In this document: positions 58,129-64,000 of the stretch, piece after piece
How positions within the stretch are numbered: position 1 is the first letter of the stretch
How the letters are laid out: each line of letters begins with the position of its first letter
Origin: Poronia punctata
Taxonomy: Eukaryota > Ascomycota > Sordariomycetes > Xylariales > Xylariaceae
Direction of reading: 5' to 3'
Assembly (NCBI GenBank): GCA_022579005.1
Contig: MU401480.1
Span: forward strand, 1-64,000
Length of the DNA: 64,000 bases
Made by a program: the position numbers and the translations under genes
Notes under the pieces: model-generated
What the model was told of the DNA's origin: nothing
The model's input: the letters and a program-made list of their open reading frames with translations, nothing else
The model's database searches: none

Positions 58129-60396
58129 ATGAAGTTCTCTGCTATGCGCGCCGCCGCGCTTGCGGCTGCCGCTGTCCATATGGCATCGGCTCAGACTCCG
58201 ACTGAGCCATGCGCGGCTGTAAGCGCCGCCTGGGCTGCCCAGACCGGTGCCGTGCCTACTCCCACGGTCGAGGCCAGCGTTGCGTATGAATGCCTCAACT
58301 CGGTCCCCATTTACAAGGAGGGAGCGCTGCGGTACATCGACTCGATGAAGCCTTATGTCGAGTGGCAGTCGGACACTGTTTTCAAGAAGAACCCCCCTGC
58401 GGACTACTTCTACCCGCCCCACGACATCTGGGCCGTTCTCGACCAGGTGGCAGAGGATATCGCGGCCGACAAGTACCCCAATGAGTACGCCTGGCAGCAG
58501 GATCTGTACACCAAGGTCTTTGGCCCCGCCCACGACGGCCACTTTGTCAATTATCCCGATGTGCTCACGAATGCCATCGAGTGGCAGCGTCCTTTCGCTC
58601 TGGTTTCCGTCAGCGACAGTCCGCACGGGACCACTCCCAAGGTCAAAGTCTATACTGATGTACTGTCCTCTCCGGACACGGCATCCGTCGTCGACAAGAT
58701 CAACGACGAGGATGCCGAGGAATTCTTACAGAAGTGGATCTTCGCTGTCTCGGGCAACCAGGATGCCGACGCTGCGTACAACTCTCTCTTCTACGAGAAG
58801 GCATACGAGGCTGAGGTAGCGTCCAATGGTTACTTCCAGAATGGCGGGCGTACCAGGTTAGTATACTAGTCATGTCGTTACCACCCGAGTACCGTATGTA
58901 GGTTATTGACAAGGCTCGATAGATATGTGTACCCCGGCAACGTAACATCTTTCACCTTTGCCAACGGGACATCCGTCGAACTTTCCAACGTAGCGCGGCT
59001 GAAGGGAGACTGGAATGGTGTTGTTGACGGGCCATCCTACTTTGAGAAATTCGCCCCCGGAGCCGATGTCAGCACCCCATTTGTGCCGCCGCCCGCACCG
59101 CCCCCGACGCCTAGTGCCCCGGTCAGTGCAGTAAAGGGATATCCCGATCCCGTGATCGTGTCCAGTGATGGCGTCATCTCGGGCTACTACCTCGAAGGCG
59201 AAGGCCTCGAGGATACTGCCGTCCTCGTTGCTCTCTCCTTCTCGCCCGATGACCCGGTCGAGTTCCAGCAGGTGGCCCAGGACTTCTTCGCCGCAGCCAA
59301 GAAGGCCGGCAAGAAGAACCTCGTCGTCGACGTCGCAGCCAATGGCGGTGGCTACATCTTTTCCGGCTACGATCTCTTCCGCCAGCTCTTCCCCGACATC
59401 GTGCAGGAGGGACTCGGCCGATGGCGCGAGAGCCCCGGTTTCCTCGCCGTCTCCGAGGTTTTTTCGGCCGACTCTGCTGACTTCGACCCCAACACGGCCC
59501 CCGAGGACACCATCTACCAGTACGAGTCGGTGCACAACTGGCGGTATGACCTGGACGAGAATAACAAGCACTTCAAATCGTTTGAGGACAAGTTTGCGCC
59601 CCATGAGTCGCTGGGTGCCAAGTTCACCAACGTCATGCAGTGGGACTTTAACGACCCGCTAAACACCATCAACGACACGTACGGCTTCGGCACGGACATC
59701 ACGGGCTATCGCAGCCGGGCCAACTTCACCCGGCCCTTCGCCAGGCCCGAGAACATTGTCGTGCTTCTTGACGGCTACTGCGCGTCCACCTGCACGCTCT
59801 TCTCCCAGTTCATGGTGCACGACGCGGGCGTCAAGACGATCGCCATGGGCGGCCGCCCCTCAAAGAAAGGCCTGATTCAGGGTGTTGGTGGCGTCAAGGG
59901 CTCGCAGAGCTACGGCTACGAAGACGTGCTCACCAACGTGGAGGAGGCGCTATCCTACACCAACGACTCAGCCATCATCGAGACGCTGAGCGCCTACGAC
60001 AGCTACGTGCTGCAGCGTAATCAGGTTTCCAGCCTCAACGTCAAGGACGAGATACTCCGATCTCACCTCGATGACGGCCTACCCGCCCAGTTTGTCGCCG
60101 AGTATTCCGACTGCCGCCTCTGGTGGACCGAGGCCATGGTCACGGACGTTTCCGAGGTCTGGAAGGCCGCTGCCAAGGCCGCCTTCAAGGGCGGAAAGTG
60201 TGCCTATGGCGCCATCAAGCCGCCCAAGTGCGACAGCAAAAAGGCCCGCCGAGACGCCCACGCTGAGGCCGAGCCCTTATATAGGCTGCGATTCCCGCCT
60301 CCGCCGGCGCCTGTTAAGCGCGCCCCGGCTAGACGCTCGCCGGCCCAGAAGCATCATATGGTTATGACTAACCAGTATATGAAGGTCGTGGATTAG
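58129..60396 (+). CDS. Secreted S41-family (CPAF-like) serine peptidase
   Basis: Two exons: 58129-58856 and 58923-60396 (733 aa). The 66-nt intron joins NGGRT to RYVYPGNVTS. The ATG at 58129 is the first in frame and gives a signal peptide (MKFSAMRAAALAAAAVHMASA). Residues 22-240 are an N-terminal domain with two Cys. The S41 catalytic domain lies at about 290-560, with VVDVAANGGGYIFSGYDLFRQ and the nucleophile loop VLLDGYCASTCTLFSQ (Ser531). Fungal members of this group resemble chlamydial CPAF and are predicted extracellular endopeptidases. A Pro-rich linker (PPPAPPPTPSAP) separates the two parts, and the C-terminus is Lys/Arg/Pro-rich. The gene is intact although its start is about 500 bp from the RIP-mutated nest. 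Confidence 0.9.
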
Positions 60397-62231
60397 ACCA
60401 AAGACGAATGTATAATATCAATCTGCTATGCACGAAATAATCAACTTTCTATATTCGGTATAGTTATAGACTCAACCCTCGGACGCCAAAGCCACTTTGT
60501 TTATGCGGAAGTCTAGTGCGCGTAATGTAAAATTGAACCACCTGGCATCGATTGCATTTAGCTTGGTAAACTTACTAAAAATAGGGACTTATATCGCAGT
60601 TGTCCACGTAGGCGCGCCAAGCTCGGCTCTTCTCCTATTGCGCAAAGCCGAGTGGCATTCCGTCAATGTCCCTAACCTAGGATCATGCTCCGGCTCGGGG
60701 CGCAACCTGGCCCCGCTCAGGCTCCCAGTGATCTATATTTTTCAAAAAGGAATACAGCTCGCCTCCTGACAGGTGAGGCGGGTATGTAGGAATCGTGGGT
60801 AGTTTGGACTAGAATCACTAAATCCGATGCGAGAACTCGGGTCACCTGGGATAGTACCCGTTGATCGACAGACTCGACGGCTGACGTCAAAGGGTTGATC
60901 GAGTGATATGGAAAACATAGTGGGAAACGTACCTAAAGGGATCAATTACTAAAGGTAAGCATGACGACAGTAACTGAGACCGAAACCGACTGCTCCCAAG
61001 CAATGCATACGTGGGGTTTGTTGCGTGGTTGATGGTCTAAACAGGCAGCCTCGATCTTTGCAGTCGGATTCTGGGTGGCGCTTCATCAAATAAACAACTA
61101 GATTAGCCTACCTTTCCTGTTTGTCTATCAAAATCAGCGCACTTGTAACCCTTTTATTGTGGAACTCGGCGATGAGGTGGCCATTCCAAGCCACCTGCAT
61201 TTCTGTTGCTTTCACCTACAGCGAGCTCACAACGACTCAGCTAGATGTAAAGGGAAATTGCTTCTAAAAAAAGCTGTGCGACCAGAGCCATGAGGTTTTG
61301 CAGAAGCTCTAGGCGATGGGTATCGACTTCGTCCCCTAACGGCCTTCCCTATCAGGACGTCAGAAAAGGGGCAAAACTGGGCAAGAGAAATATCAAACAG
61401 GCGAGGAAAAGCATACAAGGGGCCATACTCAGCGTTTTAGCTATGAGACTGGCAGACAACTGATAACCGGACACGTGTAAAGATGCTTGGCAAATGTACT
61501 GTTCAGTGATGTTCGATGATCCTGGAGGGTCTTTCAACTCCTGCAGTCGGGCGCTGGGAGAATACGAAAATAGTCACTGCACGCAATGATCTAGAAGCCT
61601 AGTCTAGAAGGCTCTAAGTCGAAGCCAGACTCCTATGTCATACGGCATGCAATGTATCACGCGACACTAAGTTCCACCTTGTCAACAGAGCCAAGATGTG
61701 TTTCCACTCTGAACTTACAAAATATTCCGCACTTTTGAGTGATTTTTCCCGGCACGTGGCGTCGTATCCGTCAGCCGCTTCTTCATATGGCAATGTGAAA
61801 CTTCAGAGCGACGGATGGATGTTTCCGGCGTCGTTAGCCGTTGGCCCGGCTCCAAGTGTTCGAACTTTATGCATACCGAATGGCATGAAGTCCATAGTAC
61901 TACCTATTATAAGTCAACCCCAGAGAAGCCTCATCTCCCCCCGGTTCGTAGATTGGTAAATTCACCGCGGGAACCGCCCTACAGGGATGGACACTAGACA
62001 TTAGACGTCAGCCCTGGCTACCCCTTGCTGACAGGGTTGGATGGTCGGCGCCGCACTCGTGGCCAACCCCTACTAGTAGTTGGCCCCTGAGTGCACGTGG
62101 CTTTAAGGCTAGAATATCGGTAGGTTTGTAACTGTACTACAGCGTACATCGGCTTTTCAAGGGGCCGCGGTGATAAGTTGCGTTTTAATATCGGCTGGTA
62201 ACATGGGCATCACTTTGCCACAGGTCTGAGT
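60397..62231. other. Gene-poor stretch downstream of the peptidase gene
   Basis: No supported gene. Short frames on both strands (for example 61227-61537 minus and 61696-61997 plus) lack domains. TAGGTA-type motifs are sparse here. Confidence 0.5.
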
Positions 62232-62600
62232 TCAGGACCGCAAAAATACGCTGTTGGCGATAGAAACTGCTGCTCTGTAATCTGTCGGAACACCAATCCT
62301 GATGGTCTGTAGCATGGTAGGCATGTCGATGACAAACCTCCGAGCGTATTCCTCGGCCTCTGATACCTCAGACTCTATGGGCCTGCTTTGAAGGAGACGA
62401 AACGCGTAGAGTCCCGTCCAAGTTCAAAATAGTTAATAATAAGTTCATCCCTCATCTTGGGTCTTGACCGCTTCTCCGGCTGCAAGCTGACCAAGTCCAG
62501 TGTGATTGCAGATCCTGTACGTGATCTGTCGTGCAGGAATAAAAGCCCGCCAGTCTACTTGCCCCGCCCATCCGTGATATGAAACATGATGCGACGTATG
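62232..62600 (-). pseudogene. Possible decayed coding segment (unrecognised)
   Basis: Two overlapping minus-strand frames look protein-like. One holds PEKRSRPKMRDELIINYFE and then RDSTRFVSFKAGP. The other holds ESEVSEAEEYARRFVIDMPT and ends ANSVFLRS-stop at 62232. A frameshift near 62375 would link them, and a stop interrupts the first near 62565. The pattern suggests a broken gene, but no family is recognised and chance open frames are possible. Confidence 0.25.
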
Positions 62601-62810
62601 TTCTAGGGACGATACCAGATCGAACGGTTACCCGGCAGAAGGGAAAAGAAGGACCGGTGGCTCCAAGTGGCAGCGGCCTTGATTACAGCTCGCCCTCCCT
62701 CTCGACAGGAAGGTGAAGGAGTAAGAATATAATAGGAAGCTCGTTGGGCGTCTACAAATTCGCCGTGCGACCCGCCGCATACGGCTCGACGCCTGCCTCA
62801 CAGGCTGACC

Positions 62811-62995
62811 CTACTTGTCTTTGAGTTGCGGTTGGATGGGTCCGGGCTTGGCAGCATTCTTCGTCTGCGGCGCAGCACCGGAGAATGAGGAGCTGCTTCC
62901 CAACGTGGCACTAGCAATGTGGCCTTTCGCTCTGGCATTGGATATCGCCGCGGCATGGCATTTACTTCTGCCGTCACGGTGGGCTTTTGTTCAGC
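62811..62995 (-). pseudogene. Possible decayed C-terminal coding segment (unrecognised)
   Basis: A minus-strand frame reads AAISNARAKGHIASATLG and ends KPGPIQPQLKDK-stop at 62811. A second frame upstream (SAEQKPTVTAEVNAM) would continue into it only through a one-base indel near 62960. No domain or start codon is recognised. Confidence 0.22.
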
Positions 62996-64000
62996 ACTCT
63001 AATCCCGTAGTCTAGTGCTAGTTCGACTTCCAGCGTTACATGGCGTCTCCGCGTGAGGGGGCGCGAAGGCACCGAGTACTGTGAACGACCGTTGTATTAG
63101 GCGAGACGGCGTTCGGTGGGTTCGAGTTGAGCAGAAGGGTTGCATAAGCGCAGAGTCGGGAAGTGGCCCCGGAAACTAGACTGCAGGAGCAGTTAACCTT
63201 AACTTTCTTGACCTAAACTTGTGATGAGTAAGCATAGGTGCCGATGTCGTGCAGCTACCTAGGTAGGTAAGTAATCTGGCAAAAGCACCTGGACTAAAGA
63301 AAGCGTATATCGCTCTCATAAAATACGAGTACTATGAAAGTACGGTACTAAGGTGGTTAGGTTTGTACCAATTCGGACTCCCTCTGCCTACTTGTAGACG
63401 ACAGACAGACGTTAAGGTTGCCAAAAACCGGCTGGCCTGTGCTACAGGCGTCTGCAAATACTATGAGTGGATTAGACACATTATGCATGCTACTCCCCTG
63501 CGCCTCTATGGAGAATAGCATGCCATACGGCTAGCAACGCAGGACGAGTGACGGGAAGCTGGTGACGTGAAACTTGGTTACCTTCGGTATATCCTTGCAG
63601 ACACTGCTCCATGAACTAACGTGGTCGGAAGACTACAGCGGAAAGCAAAAGCTTAAGGTATCTGACTTAGGTATGCGGTCAGACGGGGAGTTCTCTGTCG
63701 GGAAAGTGTCGACCAGAACTCGGGGGGATCAGGCCGAGGAGTAGTAGCTGTTTCATGCAATATGTAAAACATTTATCGGCAACCACGCGCCCTATCTGCG
63801 CATGGCGTACGTAGATGTACGCGTAGCCTCGAGTTCTGCTCAAGGTCTTCATGCCAGGCTTGTTCTTCCTAGCACCTGCAAATAAAGATCACATAACTGT
63901 GCCTATTATTACACTGTAAAATGTAGTACAAGTAGGTGGTATCAGACTGCCCCGAGCCCTCGACTGTCTGCGTCTTACCACAAAGTAGGTACCTATGTAG
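62996..64000. other. Gene-poor window end
   Basis: No gene or RNA is recognised. It contains several TAGGTA-type motifs (for example 63257-63271) and otherwise unremarkable mixed sequence. Confidence 0.5.

Overview
The window is nuclear DNA of a filamentous ascomycete, most likely a sordariomycete. The genes carry short introns (about 54-142 nt, GT...AG, usually with a CTAAC or CTGAC branch site). Carotenoid genes of the al-1/al-2 type, a fungal XIV-type annexin and fungal cell-wall enzymes are present. GC-balanced gene islands alternate with almost pure AT blocks typical of repeat-induced point mutation (RIP). All gene models below were spliced by hand from the sequence. No tRNA, rRNA or CRISPR array was recognised.

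Layout: 1-600 is the end of an AT-rich mutated block. 1406-6840 is a two-gene carotenoid unit on the + strand: bifunctional lycopene cyclase/phytoene synthase (al-2/carRA), then phytoene desaturase (al-1/carB). Together they can convert GGPP to cyclised, coloured carotenoids. 7665-10087 (-) is an annexin with a long disordered N-terminus and an Arg/Glu/Asp-rich tail. It is divergent from 11019-12005 (+), an RNPS1-like RRM/RS splicing factor. 13133-14041 (+) is a four-exon cupin. 15523-16452 may encode a proline-rich protein. 19200-21272 is a fossil Tc1/mariner-type transposon with TA duplications and about 70-bp inverted repeats.

25336-39875 holds three cell-wall or envelope genes on the + strand, separated by long gene-poor stretches: a type II membrane GH16 glucanase, a multi-spanning GT2 glycosyltransferase, and a CRH-type GH16 transglycosylase with a C-terminal membrane anchor. 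A 10-N assembly gap at 28996-29005 is flanked by what looks like a corrupted duplicate of the same locus. 41768-43028 (+) is a secreted, extremely proline-rich protein.

44285-57625 is a nested transposon block. A Tad-like LINE candidate of about 6.5 kb (minus strand, 12-bp target duplication, TTAA-repeat tail) has a Ty3/gypsy LTR retrotransposon (50256-57048, plus strand) inserted in it. Both are saturated with C-to-T and G-to-A changes. 58129-60396 (+) is a secreted S41-family (CPAF-like) serine peptidase whose start lies about 500 bp from the block. 60397-64000 is gene-poor, with weak traces of decayed coding sequence at 62.2-63.0 kb.
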